Below are positions 7,964 to 16,056 of a stretch of 36,480 nt of DNA, piece after piece. Origin of the DNA: an uncultured Bacteroidia bacterium (GTDB lineage Bacteria > Bacteroidota > Bacteroidia > Bacteroidales > Prolixibacteraceae); contig CAINLJ010000277.1 of the NCBI GenBank assembly GCA_903850335.1, forward strand, positions 1-36,480. The letters run 5' to 3'. The translations under genes and the position numbers were made by a program. Below the pieces are notes generated by a model. It had not been told where the DNA came from. It saw only the letters and a program-made list of their open reading frames with translations, and did no database searches. Each line of letters opens with the position of its first letter. Within the stretch, counting starts at the first letter, position 1.

Positions 7964-10638
7964 GCAAAAGCACTGATTCTATAAGCAACACCATGAGTTT
8001 AAGAGAACCGCTTAAACAAAGTCTGGAAGTGTTGGAAAACCTGATCATAAAAAATGATATTTTAGGAGATAAAGAACTTGCCATAAAAGAAAGCCAGGCA
8101 AAAGAAGACTATTCATTATTTGAGGAATTTGAGAGGAGTTTTCCTTCGGTTTGCTTTTCGATTGCAACCGGAATTGGCAAGACCCGTTTAATGGGAGCTT
8201 TTGTTACCTGGCTAGCCAAAGAAAAAGGGATCAAAAACTTTTTTATACTGTCGCCAAACATTACCATTTACAATAAATTAAAAGATGATTTTGGAAATAA
8301 GGGAGCAGAAAAGTATGTTTTTAAAGGCTTGCCTGAAATTTCAAATAATGCTGTAATCATTACGGGTGAAGATTATGATACGAAGGGAATTAATGAAACC
8401 TCTGACTCTATTCAAATAAATATGTTTAATATTGGCAAAATCAATGCTGATGTTAAAGCCACTACCAAAGACGGAAGAACATTACCACCCCGGATCAAAA
8501 GGTTTCGCGAAACGATAGGTGACAGTTATTACAACTATCTCGTCAACCTGACAGATTTAGTTATTATCATGGACGAATCGCACCGTTACCGCGGTGAACG
8601 TGGAATGGAAACATTGAACGAACTGAATCCTGTACTTGGAATTGAATTAACTGCCACACCTATAGATGCCAAAACCAACCAGCGATTTAAAAATGTGGTT
8701 TATGAATATGGCCTTGCCGATGCCTTAAAGGATGGGCAGTATATCAAGAATCCGGCAGTTGTTACCCGTGCGGATACCAATTTTGCAGGAATGAAAGATG
8801 ATGAGATTGAAAAACTTAAGTTAAGGGATGCCATTCAAATGCACCGCGACACTAAAATTGCGATTCAAAACTATGCGGCCGATAATAATCTTAATCCGGT
8901 AAAACCAACCATTCTTGTTTCCTGTAAAGACACGACCCATGCCAAATACATTTATGACTTTGTTACCTCTGATGAGTTTTATGAAGGGGAATTCAGAAAT
9001 AAAACCATCCAGATCGATTCCACCAGCAAATCAGAAGAACAAGTCAACCAACTACTGACTCTTGAAAAGCCTGACAACAGAATTGAAATTGTGATTCATG
9101 TTGATATGCTCAAAGAAGGATGGGACGTTTCGAATTTATATACCATTGTTCCATTACGGGCATCGAACGCATTGACACTTATAGAACAAACAATTGGCAG
9201 AGGTTTGCGCTTGCCCTTTGGTGGAAAACGGACAGGTGTTGAAAAGGTTGATATGCTTTCAATTATGATGCACGACAAGTTTCAGGAGGTTGTTGATGCA
9301 GCCAATGATAAAAATTCAATTTTATACTCGATTGGTAAAATTCAACTGACCAGATCAGATTTGACTTCAAATAAAGTAATCGTCGAATCAAAGACGAATG
9401 ATGTGATAGAAATAGAGTCCGAACAGAAAAAAATAAGCCAGATAAAGGATGTTGATATTCGAAAAAAGGCAGAATATCAACATATTGCGAAAGCTGCTAT
9501 TCATTATGTGATTAGCTCTGCGATTGCTAAAAAGGAAATTCAAACGCCAGCAGAATTAAACCAGATTCAAGTAAGAGAAAAAGCAATTACAGAAATAAAG
9601 GAAAAGATCAAAAATGAATATCCCGATCTACCGGCAAAAGTAAAACAAGATATTGCAGCCGAAGTAGAAAGGATATATATCACTACTGTCCAAAGCATAG
9701 TTCGAAATAATATGCTCATCCCCAATATTAAAGTCACAATCGCTGAGAATAAAGGAGTGATCCGGAATTTCAATTTAGACACTACTCTCTTTTCTGAAAA
9801 CATTTTGCAGCAGGAGTTTGAACTGATTAGGGAAACCATTTACGACCACAAACAAGATAAAATCAGCATACGGTCGCAGGTTTTGGAATTGCCGGAATAT
9901 AGCCTGTTGTCAATATTGAAGAAAAAGTCTGAAATTGATTATGACAACAATTCTGACATTCTGTACAACCTATGCAGTCAAGCAGTAAATGCCATTAAAG
10001 CTTCCTTGGAGAAACCAGAAACGCTTGGCGATACAATCCTGACGTACCGGGAACTTATTGCAAATAAGATTTATGCACAAGTAAAAAGCAATCTAACCAT
10101 TGTAACAACGGTCCAATCAAAGCCGGAAGCTGAACCTTATGCACTGATTTTACCTTGGAATTTTTCAAAAGAAAGAGAAGATGAAATTCTCAATTATAAA
10201 GAAACTATAAGCCCCAGGTTGCTAACATTAAAGGTTTTCAATGGTTTTGAGAAATCTTGTCACGATAAATACAAATTCGATTCCATCCCCGAAAAGAAAT
10301 TTGCTGAGATTCTGGAGAAACCAAATGAAGTGATTAAATGGCTCCGTCCGGCTTCAAAGCAATTCAATATTTGGTACAATAATAATTCAGACAGGTATGT
10401 GCCAGATTTTGTTGCAGAGACAGTGGATGCAATATATTTAATTGAGATTAAAGCCGAAAATGCATTAGAAGACAAAGTTGTAAAAATGAAAACCGATGCT
10501 GCTATTAACTATTGCCAAACAGCCAGCGAAATCAATAAACAGCGCAAAGAAAAAGTCTGGAAATATGCCCTAATTCCTCATGATAAGACAGATGCCAACA
10601 TGACCTTTATGAGGTTGGTAACTGAATATGGGAAATGA
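7960..10638 (+). CDS. res: Type III restriction enzyme Res (helicase-nuclease)
   Basis: The 892-residue motor and cleavage subunit that translocates and cuts DNA together with Mod. Walker A is ATGIGKTRL (69-77), the Walker B box is DESH (205-208) in place of DEAH, motif III is LTATP (230-234), and motif VI is QTIGRGLRLP (410-419). The C-terminal nuclease of the PD-(D/E)xK type is intact: PD at 815-816 in YVPDF and ExK at 829-831 in LIEIKAE. The length is in the normal Res range. The start at 7960 overlaps the stop of the upstream mini-frame; the next in-frame ATG, at codon 12, is an alternative start. Forty-seven bases separate it from the TPR gene, so the operon continues. Confidence 0.95.
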   Translation: MSKSTDSISNTMSLREPLKQSLEVLENLIIKNDILGDKELAIKESQAKEDYSLFEEFERSFPSVCFSIATGIGKTRLMGAFVTWLAKEKGIKNFFILSPNITIYNKLKDDFGNKGAEKYVFKGLPEISNNAVIITGEDYDTKGINETSDSIQINMFNIGKINADVKATTKDGRTLPPRIKRFRETIGDSYYNYLVNLTDLVIIMDESHRYRGERGMETLNELNPVLGIELTATPIDAKTNQRFKNVVYEYGLADALKDGQYIKNPAVVTRADTNFAGMKDDEIEKLKLRDAIQMHRDTKIAIQNYAADNNLNPVKPTILVSCKDTTHAKYIYDFVTSDEFYEGEFRNKTIQIDSTSKSEEQVNQLLTLEKPDNRIEIVIHVDMLKEGWDVSNLYTIVPLRASNALTLIEQTIGRGLRLPFGGKRTGVEKVDMLSIMMHDKFQEVVDAANDKNSILYSIGKIQLTRSDLTSNKVIVESKTNDVIEIESEQKKISQIKDVDIRKKAEYQHIAKAAIHYVISSAIAKKEIQTPAELNQIQVREKAITEIKEKIKNEYPDLPAKVKQDIAAEVERIYITTVQSIVRNNMLIPNIKVTIAENKGVIRNFNLDTTLFSENILQQEFELIRETIYDHKQDKISIRSQVLELPEYSLLSILKKKSEIDYDNNSDILYNLCSQAVNAIKASLEKPETLGDTILTYRELIANKIYAQVKSNLTIVTTVQSKPEAEPYALILPWNFSKEREDEILNYKETISPRLLTLKVFNGFEKSCHDKYKFDSIPEKKFAEILEKPNEVIKWLRPASKQFNIWYNNNSDRYVPDFVAETVDAIYLIEIKAENALEDKVVKMKTDAAINYCQTASEINKQRKEKVWKYALIPHDKTDANMTFMRLVTEYGK

Positions 10639-10685
10639 GGAGTAAACCAATAGTCAACGGTAAAAAATCAAATTCTTAAAACTAA

Positions 10686-11750
10686 ATGGAAAAGGATGTT
10701 AGTACTTTATTTAAGAATTGCAACATTGCTTTAGATTCTGGCAATGCCACACTTGCCCATTCAATTCTTGAACAAGTATATTCATTACTTTTAAACTACC
10801 CTTCAAAAAACATTTTATGGGCTTATTATAATATAAACCTTGCCAGTGTATTTAATAATATGGGCAGATTTACGGAATGCCGTGATTGCTGTCTAAATGC
10901 AGATAAGATAATTCCAATAAAAGGTAAGGAAGATTTAAAAGCAAAAATTGAAAGCACTCTAGCTAGTACTTATTTAAATATTGGTGATTTTCCACTCGCC
11001 TCTGAACATGCGATAAAAGCAATAAAATTATACAATAATGTAAATAAAAAAGAAAATGTTGCCCTTGAACTTATTGTCTATGGAGACATACTCATAAGAA
11101 CAGGTGAATGGGAACAATCAATAAAAAATTATAGTGAAGCCTTGTCAATTGCAAAAAAAATAAAAAATAAACGTTTAGAGTCTCAGGCATTGATGGCTCT
11201 TGGATTCGTTTTCAGGGGGCATAGATTTCTATATCTCGCAATAGATCATTACCGTGAAGCTGAAAGAATGTGCAAACAATTAAATTTCAATCAAGGATTG
11301 GTAATGGCACTATACGAAAGAGCTAATACCTATCTTTCTTTGAAAATGCCAGAAAAGACTTCTGTGTTGGTGGAGCAGATTGAGTCATTAACTCCTTCTG
11401 ATTCTCCAATGCGATCATTTTTATTGAAATTGCAATATTGCATTCACAATCAAAATAAGAATGCTCCGGAGGCAATGTCTTGCGCCAACTCATTATTGGA
11501 ATTCTTCCAAAAATCCGATGATAAAAGAGGAGAAGCTGAGAGTCTTGAAATGATTGGATCCGCTTACTATAATCAATTAGAAATGGACAAAGCTCGATAT
11601 TTTGGTGAAAAAGCACTTAGAATAGCTGAAGAAATTGGAGATACAATTCTACAATCCACTTGTAAACAGCTAATTTATGACATTGACTATATTATTACAA
11701 ACAATATTGATCTCAATGAATTAAGAAGGAATGAAGGATATGACCGATGA
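10686..11750 (+). CDS. TPR-repeat protein
   Basis: A 354-residue all-helical protein made of about six to eight tetratricopeptide repeats. Examples of the pattern are NINLASVFNNMGRFTECRDC (about 49-68), TYLNIGDFPLASEHAIKAI, GDILIRTGEWEQSIKNYSEA (128-147) and GSAYYNQLEMDKARYFGEKA near the end. No enzyme or membrane domain is visible, so it is probably a binding scaffold or sensor. It lies 47 bases after res and overlaps the FRG gene by 20 bases, which ties its expression, and probably its function, to that gene. The sequence is AT-richer than mod and res. The ligand is unknown. Confidence 0.85.
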   Translation: MEKDVSTLFKNCNIALDSGNATLAHSILEQVYSLLLNYPSKNILWAYYNINLASVFNNMGRFTECRDCCLNADKIIPIKGKEDLKAKIESTLASTYLNIGDFPLASEHAIKAIKLYNNVNKKENVALELIVYGDILIRTGEWEQSIKNYSEALSIAKKIKNKRLESQALMALGFVFRGHRFLYLAIDHYREAERMCKQLNFNQGLVMALYERANTYLSLKMPEKTSVLVEQIESLTPSDSPMRSFLLKLQYCIHNQNKNAPEAMSCANSLLEFFQKSDDKRGEAESLEMIGSAYYNQLEMDKARYFGEKALRIAEEIGDTILQSTCKQLIYDIDYIITNNIDLNELRRNEGYDR

Positions 11751-12855
11751 AGAGATTAATCAGCTTCCAACGATCCTGAATATTTTAGACCAAATTGCAG
11801 CTGAAGAGGAAGGCTTAAGAAATAATGCCAGATGGTCATTTTTATCGAACCTAGGGGCTGAAGATAAATTCGAGATATTTCAGGAATCGCCGGATGGACC
11901 ATGTGTTTTAAAGCCAACTACTTCCTGCTTTAACTCATATTTTCGTGGACAAACTCAGTATTTCAATTATTGTCGTCCTGTGCTATATCGTGACGAGAAG
12001 AAAGATAAAATTGAAAGGTTTATTGATCGCATTCGATCTTCAGAGTTTGAACTGCTTCTTCAAACGCATCCCTTTGTGAAATTAGTTTATGAACAGGGTA
12101 TAGGATTTAAAAATTATAGAGAAGACATATGGATCCAACTAAATGTAAATTATTTAGGTTTGGCGCAGCATTATGAATTGGAAACAGAATTACTTGATTT
12201 TACTAGCGATAAGTGGGTAGCCGCATTTTTTGCAACCTGCATAAAAAAGAAAGGTAAGTATTTACCAATAGATGAACACGAGGATAAGGTGCGTTTTGGT
12301 GTTGTTTACAGATATACTCTTCCTCCAGAAAATTTGTTACCATCAAATGAAAATTTTAATTATAAAAATAACTTTTCGATTATTGGTTTACAACCATTTA
12401 AGAGACCCGGTGAACAAAAAGGATTCGCTCTTCAATTGGATGAGGGTGAAAACTTGAATCATATTCACGGAATAGAGAAATATCTTTTCCGACATGATAA
12501 ACTAGCAGCAGAAATAATATTTAACCGGAAGAATCAAGGGAAAGACTTATTTCCTTTCGATGAATTGGAAGAATTAACTCTTAAAATAAAGACGAGTAAG
12601 AAAATTTCAAATAATGCTTTCAAGCTTGCCTTTGATAAGTATCCGGTAATCCAAATGGATGAAGAATTGGTTCGTAGTGCCTGTATTCGTAAAGGTTATA
12701 AATTTGTTAATTATCCGATTGTCAATTTTGCAAAAGGAATAGAAACGACCTTTCTCAAAAATTGGAAAAAGGAAGGAGAAAATGAATTTTTCTCGAAAAT
12801 TGTATATAAACCAGTTTATATACCTCCGGATAACACGAATTACCCAAGCTTGTAA
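11731..12855 (+). CDS. FRG-domain protein, likely effector of the TPR pair
   Basis: A 374-residue protein with an FRG domain, named for its F-R-G motif, here SYFRGQTQYF (69-78, F71-R72-G73). The second signature, LAQHYELETELLDFTSD (144-160) followed by KWVAAFFA, is also complete. FRG domains occur in many mobile and defence-linked bacterial proteins and their biochemistry is poorly known. The start at 11731 overlaps the TPR stop by 20 bases; the ATG at 11740 is a second choice. It is the last gene of the mod operon, 51 bases before an intrinsic terminator. A TPR sensor that controls an FRG effector is an inference from the overlap and gene order. Confidence 0.85.
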   Translation: MKDMTDEEINQLPTILNILDQIAAEEEGLRNNARWSFLSNLGAEDKFEIFQESPDGPCVLKPTTSCFNSYFRGQTQYFNYCRPVLYRDEKKDKIERFIDRIRSSEFELLLQTHPFVKLVYEQGIGFKNYREDIWIQLNVNYLGLAQHYELETELLDFTSDKWVAAFFATCIKKKGKYLPIDEHEDKVRFGVVYRYTLPPENLLPSNENFNYKNNFSIIGLQPFKRPGEQKGFALQLDEGENLNHIHGIEKYLFRHDKLAAEIIFNRKNQGKDLFPFDELEELTLKIKTSKKISNNAFKLAFDKYPVIQMDEELVRSACIRKGYKFVNYPIVNFAKGIETTFLKNWKKEGENEFFSKIVYKPVYIPPDNTNYPSL

Positions 12856-12906
12856 ATCTCGTTATATTGTCATTTTAGTTGTAATAAATTAAAATCTTCC
12901 TTATGT

Positions 12907-12937
12907 ACCCCGCTCCTCCAGGCGGGGTTTCTTTTTT
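12907..12937 (+). terminator. Intrinsic terminator of the mod-bro-res-TPR-FRG operon
   Basis: ACCCCGC (12907-12913) and GCGGGGT (12922-12928) form a perfect 7-bp stem with an 8-base loop, followed by a T-rich run (TTTCTTTTTT). It sits 51 bases after the FRG stop and marks the end of the five-gene operon. The minus strand has no T-tract after the stem, so it works in one direction only. Confidence 0.9.
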
Positions 12938-13028
12938 AACCCCAATCTATACTGAGTTCTGAGAAAGTTTGCTGTTACACTCAAATTGTCGAGTAGGTCA
13001 GCGGCATTACTGCCGCTTTCCCCTCTCA

Positions 13029-13062
13029 GAACCGTACGTGAGAGTTTCCCCTCATACGGCTC
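13029..13062 (-). ncRNA. Group II intron domain V
   Basis: On the minus strand this 34-base hairpin reads GAGCCGTATG, then AGGGGAAACTCT, then CACGTACGGTTC. It matches the highly conserved domain V, with the catalytic AGC triad at positions 2-4, a GAAA-type cap and the internal bulge. It is the most diagnostic single element of the intron and shows no damage. Confidence 0.93.
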
Positions 13063-13103
13063 AAGCAACTCAAAGTTTCCATTAAGAAACCGGCTCAATA
13101 TCC

Positions 13104-14759
13104 TCATTTTATACTCAGGTTGTAGATTTTCCTGCAACAGCTGATGTGAACAAGAGATTTCACTGGTTTGCCATTAGAATTGATACTGGCCAGATACCAT
13201 TCTTTTCCCTTGTCGATCGGATCGTTGCAGACTGGGCACACACGTTTTTGTTTCTTCCATAAGCCAAGCAATGATTCACGCCCTTTAAGTGAAATGAGCA
13301 TTTTGTAGGTTTCCCTTTTTTCATAATACTCTTTCCATTCCGGGTCAAAAGGGTTGGCATCACATTGAGTCTTAACATATCGGGTAATCTTTGTATCAGA
13401 TAGTCGTTTAAGGGATAATGTTCTTTTTGAACCCTTAAAATAATAGTCGACCATAAAACACCATTTTCTATTCCCAGTCTTTTGGAAATATTTTTGTGTA
13501 ACCCAATTAGTACTCTTCCTTGGATGTCTCCTTATTGACCATTGCAATATCTTACAAAAGATTTGATGGTCTGCTGTGTTGAAAGTCTCAGAGGAAACGC
13601 AGTGCTTGTAGTAGTTTGCCCATCCTATGATCTTAGGATTCAGAAACCGGATCAATGTATCCTGTTTACAGGTTTTATTGGATTCGATGGTTTCTCTAAC
13701 CTTTTCGAGAAACGTCTTCACCTTTTCCTTTGATGGTTTGATGAGTAGTTTACCGTCGTACTTTCTTACATTAAAACCCAGGAAGTCAAAACCTTCATCA
13801 ATGTGAGTTATCTTTGTTTTCTCTTCTGATAGGGTAAGTCCCCTTACTGATAGAAACTCTTTGACTAAAGGCATTACCTTGTATTCCAGTATTTCTTTGT
13901 TTCTGCCTGTGATAATAAAATCGTCAGCATAACGTACGAGGTTCACCAGTGGAGCATTAGCATTTTTGCTTTTGCTTCTGACGCGAAACTTTTCTGCAAG
14001 CATAGTTTGTAAACCGTCCAGTGTCATGTTTGCAAGAGTTGGTGATATGATACCTCCTTGTGGAGTACCTTCCTCTGTTGGAAACAGCTCTTTATTAAAA
14101 ACAAATCCGCTTTTCAACCATTTTTTTAACATCACTTTGTCCATAGGGATATTGTTCAGTAACCAATCATGGCTTATGTGGTCGAAGCATCCTTTAATAT
14201 CCGCTTCGAGTACCCATTTAGCAGAGGTGTTATGTGACAGTACATTGAAACTTTGTCCTATAGCATCAGCACAACTTCTTTCTTTTCGAAATCCGTATGA
14301 GTTGCTGTCGGCGGTGGTTTCAGACACTGGTTCAAGAGCCATTAGAAACAAAGCCTGCATAGCTCTGTCTTTCATGGTTGGTATTCCCAATGGACGTAGT
14401 TTTCCATTACTCTTTTTGATGTTTACCCTTTTCAAGGGCTGGGGTTGGTACCCTCTTCTTTTCAGCTTAGCAATTGCCATAAACTTAACGTTGGGAGTTG
14501 TCCAGATTTTCTTGTCAACTCCAGCCGTCTTACTTCCTTTGTTAGAAGATACCCGTTTTACTGCTAAAGCTTTAGCATAGAACGAGTGAGTTAGCACCCA
14601 TTGCAAAGTTTTCACCTTACCATGTTTGCCTTCCTTTTGAGCCTTTACAATACGTCCCTGTAGCTTTCTAACCCAGTGTTGACACTTGTTCCAATCTATG
14701 TCTTCCCAAGTTTCCCACTTTTGGTCAGATGGTGCACACGATTTCTTAATTTCGTTCAT
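13104..14759 (-). CDS. ltrA: Group II intron reverse transcriptase/maturase, HNH tail degenerate
   Basis: A 551-residue intron-encoded protein. RT blocks are clear: LRPLGIPTMKDRAMQALF (121-138), LEADIKGCFDHISHDWL (184-200), GTPQGGIISPTLANMTLDGL (231-250) and the catalytic VRYADDF (275-281, Asp279/280). The thumb/maturase X domain includes LIRFLNPKIIGWANYYKH (369-386). The C-terminal endonuclease keeps CPVC (508-511), but the usual His pair after it is replaced (EWYLASI at 520-526) and the later His/Cys cluster reads LVHISCCRKIY. DNA cleavage for second-strand priming may therefore be lost, while splicing help and reverse transcription look possible. It starts at ATG 14759 behind a strong GGAGG. 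Confidence 0.93.
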   Translation of the reverse strand: MNEIKKSCAPSDQKWETWEDIDWNKCQHWVRKLQGRIVKAQKEGKHGKVKTLQWVLTHSFYAKALAVKRVSSNKGSKTAGVDKKIWTTPNVKFMAIAKLKRRGYQPQPLKRVNIKKSNGKLRPLGIPTMKDRAMQALFLMALEPVSETTADSNSYGFRKERSCADAIGQSFNVLSHNTSAKWVLEADIKGCFDHISHDWLLNNIPMDKVMLKKWLKSGFVFNKELFPTEEGTPQGGIISPTLANMTLDGLQTMLAEKFRVRSKSKNANAPLVNLVRYADDFIITGRNKEILEYKVMPLVKEFLSVRGLTLSEEKTKITHIDEGFDFLGFNVRKYDGKLLIKPSKEKVKTFLEKVRETIESNKTCKQDTLIRFLNPKIIGWANYYKHCVSSETFNTADHQIFCKILQWSIRRHPRKSTNWVTQKYFQKTGNRKWCFMVDYYFKGSKRTLSLKRLSDTKITRYVKTQCDANPFDPEWKEYYEKRETYKMLISLKGRESLLGLWKKQKRVCPVCNDPIDKGKEWYLASINSNGKPVKSLVHISCCRKIYNLSIK

Positions 14760-14766
14760 TTGCTTT

Positions 14767-14771
14767 CCTCC
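14767..14771 (-). promoter_or_regulatory. Strong Shine-Dalgarno of the maturase
   Basis: GGAGG lies seven bases before the maturase ATG on the minus strand. Such a site is unusual in this window, where most genes have no Shine-Dalgarno, as is normal in Bacteroidota. It fixes the start codon and fits a gene that moves between hosts. In group II introns this site lies in the subdomain that the maturase itself binds, which allows translational autorepression. Confidence 0.7.
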
Positions 14772-15455
14772 TTTAAAAAAGTTCTAAAAGTTTCTTGTAA
14801 AGAGTTACCATACGCAGAAGTCTGCCCACTTTCGTGTGAGGTGATGTTTCAACCTCTATCCGCTTCATTACAAAACGGCATTCGCTTGTTCTGCCATCCT
14901 TTACCCGCACCCCTTTCGGTTTCCCTTACGGAAAACTTTCCTAACTGAATAGGAGAGATACGGGCTTACCACGTTTCGCACAAGTAACATGAGCAGGTTA
15001 GGTTCCGTCTATCCGCCGGCAGCGCTAGTATCCGTGTGGCTTTAGCCCGAACAAAGCCATCTGACTGCTTACCTTTTGGTTCGAGCCTGTCAGCACCTTT
15101 GGCTCGTTTTTACCTTAACGACGTTTATCAACGGTTCACATGTGTTAACCATACAACTCAGCCTCGCTACCCGACCAAATGGATGCTAATGGTCTTACCT
15201 CGGCCTCACGGTTTTGGCAATTCATTCGAAAGGTCACTTTGTCAGGACAGCTGCGAACAAAAAGATTACTCCTGATGCACGTGTCCATAGGCTACTATTA
15301 ACGGAACAATAGGTCTAATCATTGTTAGACAATTACTTGTGCAACGACGTGTCGCACACGCACAAAGTTATTGATCGCCAGCCGGAAATGTAAAGGGCCG
15401 TCCGGCGAAACAAGATCTTCTTTTAGCGTTTCACCTCCCGGCACTTCGTGCTTGT

Positions 15456-15506
15456 TCAGTTTCTCAACCGGAATGAGCGGAGTCGAATTGCCGGTTGAGA
15501 AACTGA
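15456..15506. repeat. Perfect 16-bp palindrome with 19-base loop
   Basis: TCAGTTTCTCAACCGG (15456-15471) and CCGGTTGAGAAACTGA (15491-15506) are exact inverted copies around a 19-base loop. Two smaller stems lie nearby: GCAC/GTGC and GCCG/CGGC between 15390 and 15455. The block sits between the intron's 5' end and the small protein gene at 15616. It is not followed by a T-tract on either strand, so it is not a normal terminator. A structured leader RNA, a recombination or nicking site, or a protein-binding site are all possible. Confidence 0.75.
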
Positions 15507-15615
15507 CATTCGCCCATTGACACTATCCGCCTGGTTCAATTTTAAATGCCCGTAATTTAAGTATAACCGGCGAGCCAGATGCCAAAATAAACCCTCAGGG
15601 CAGAGGTAGATGATT

Positions 15616-16029
15616 ATGAGTAAGAATAATGGTTCCGCAGTAACCCGTGATGAAGCGGTTGCATTGGTTGAGTTGGTTGAAGTAGAAGCAGTGGTTGCTG
15701 CTGTTGAAGTTCCTGAACCAGTCGTTTTAACGATTGTGAAGCCTGAGCCGGTACTAGCACCCCGGAAACTTTCACTGGATGAACGGATTCAGAAGGTCGA
15801 AGATTTGAGTCTGTTGATCGACCGTTACCGCATCTTAAACGAAAGCCGCAGGAAGTTGCAGACTTTCCAACTAGGCGCTGATGGGCTCAGCTCTTCCATT
15901 CAACTGCGTGATGCTGCAGGAAATGAGTTCAGAACCTCAAACTCCGCAGTCATCAACACCGTCATCGACGAGATGAAACGGACGCTTGACACTAAAGTCA
16001 AAGAAGTTGAAGATCTGATTGACCTTTGA
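15616..16029 (+). CDS. Small conserved Bacteroidota protein of unknown function
   Basis: A 137-residue acidic protein (139 if the ATG at 15610 is used; 15616 is preferred because AGAGG at 15602-15606 is then well spaced). The first 50 residues are Val/Glu/Ala/Pro-rich and probably extended. The C-terminal 85 form a helical domain: SLDERIQKVEDLSLLIDRYR, LNESRRKLQTFQL, then GADGLSSSIQLRDAAGNEFR, TSNSAVI and a final helix TLDTKVKEVEDLI. I know this pattern as a recurrent hypothetical protein in Bacteroidota mobile or accessory regions, but no function is known to me. It is monocistronic, ended by its own terminator six bases later. Confidence 0.8.
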   Translation: MSKNNGSAVTRDEAVALVELVEVEAVVAAVEVPEPVVLTIVKPEPVLAPRKLSLDERIQKVEDLSLLIDRYRILNESRRKLQTFQLGADGLSSSIQLRDAAGNEFRTSNSAVINTVIDEMKRTLDTKVKEVEDLIDL

Positions 16030-16034
16030 AAATT

Positions 16035-16056
16035 GGGAGCGATGCTCCCTTTTTTT
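16035..16056 (+). terminator. Intrinsic terminator after small protein gene
   Basis: GGGAGC (16035-16040), loop GAT, GCTCCC (16044-16049) and seven T make a textbook intrinsic terminator six bases after the stop codon of the small protein. It separates this gene from the Druantia-like module. Confidence 0.95.

Larger units (their letters stand above)
12988..15363 (-). mobile_element. Group II intron, about 2.4 kb, bacterial ORF-containing type
   Basis: A full-length retro-element on the minus strand. The 5' end is set at GTGCG (15363-15359), the conserved first bases of group II introns. It is followed by a stem TGTGC...GCACA, as expected at the base of domain I; a second GTGCG six bases inside (15357) is an alternative. 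Domains I-III fill 15363 to about 14770, including the conserved-looking TTGTGCGAAACGTGGTAA near 14970-14990. The maturase ORF lies in domain IV, domain V is at 13029-13062, and a domain VI hairpin (GCGGCA/TGCCGC) is followed by a 3' end of the AY type at GAC (12990-12988). AAAGTT at 14939-14934 could pair as EBS1 with AACTTT just before the intron. Ribozyme parts look intact, so splicing is plausible. Confidence 0.85.
12901..15522 (-). pseudogene. Decayed minus-strand frame split by the group II intron (tentative)
   Basis: Removing the intron (12988-15363) joins a 53-codon minus-strand frame (15522-15364, containing SFSTGNSTPLIPVEKLNK and SPDGPLHFRLAINNF) in phase to a 28-codon frame (12987-12901, NLSVTANFLRTQYRLGLKKK and a TAA stop). 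The joined peptide looks protein-like. Against a living gene: no ATG lies in the frame, a TAG (15525-15523) and a TGA further upstream interrupt it, and the operon terminator falls inside its last codons. A fragment of a gene hit by the intron, or chance openness, both fit. I do not recognise the peptide. Confidence 0.25.

Noticed and set aside
12901-13137. 78-codon minus-strand frame at the intron 3' end
   Set aside because: It runs through domain V, domain VI and the 3' exon of the group II intron, so it is structural RNA. Only its last 28 codons may be a real exon remnant.
13966-14580. 204-codon plus-strand frame opposite the maturase
   Set aside because: It is the antisense shadow of the reverse transcriptase gene, whose motifs are unambiguous on the minus strand.
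14676-15275. Plus-strand frames of 90 and 79 codons across the intron's 5' part
   Set aside because: They lie over domains I-III of the ribozyme and have no protein-like pattern.
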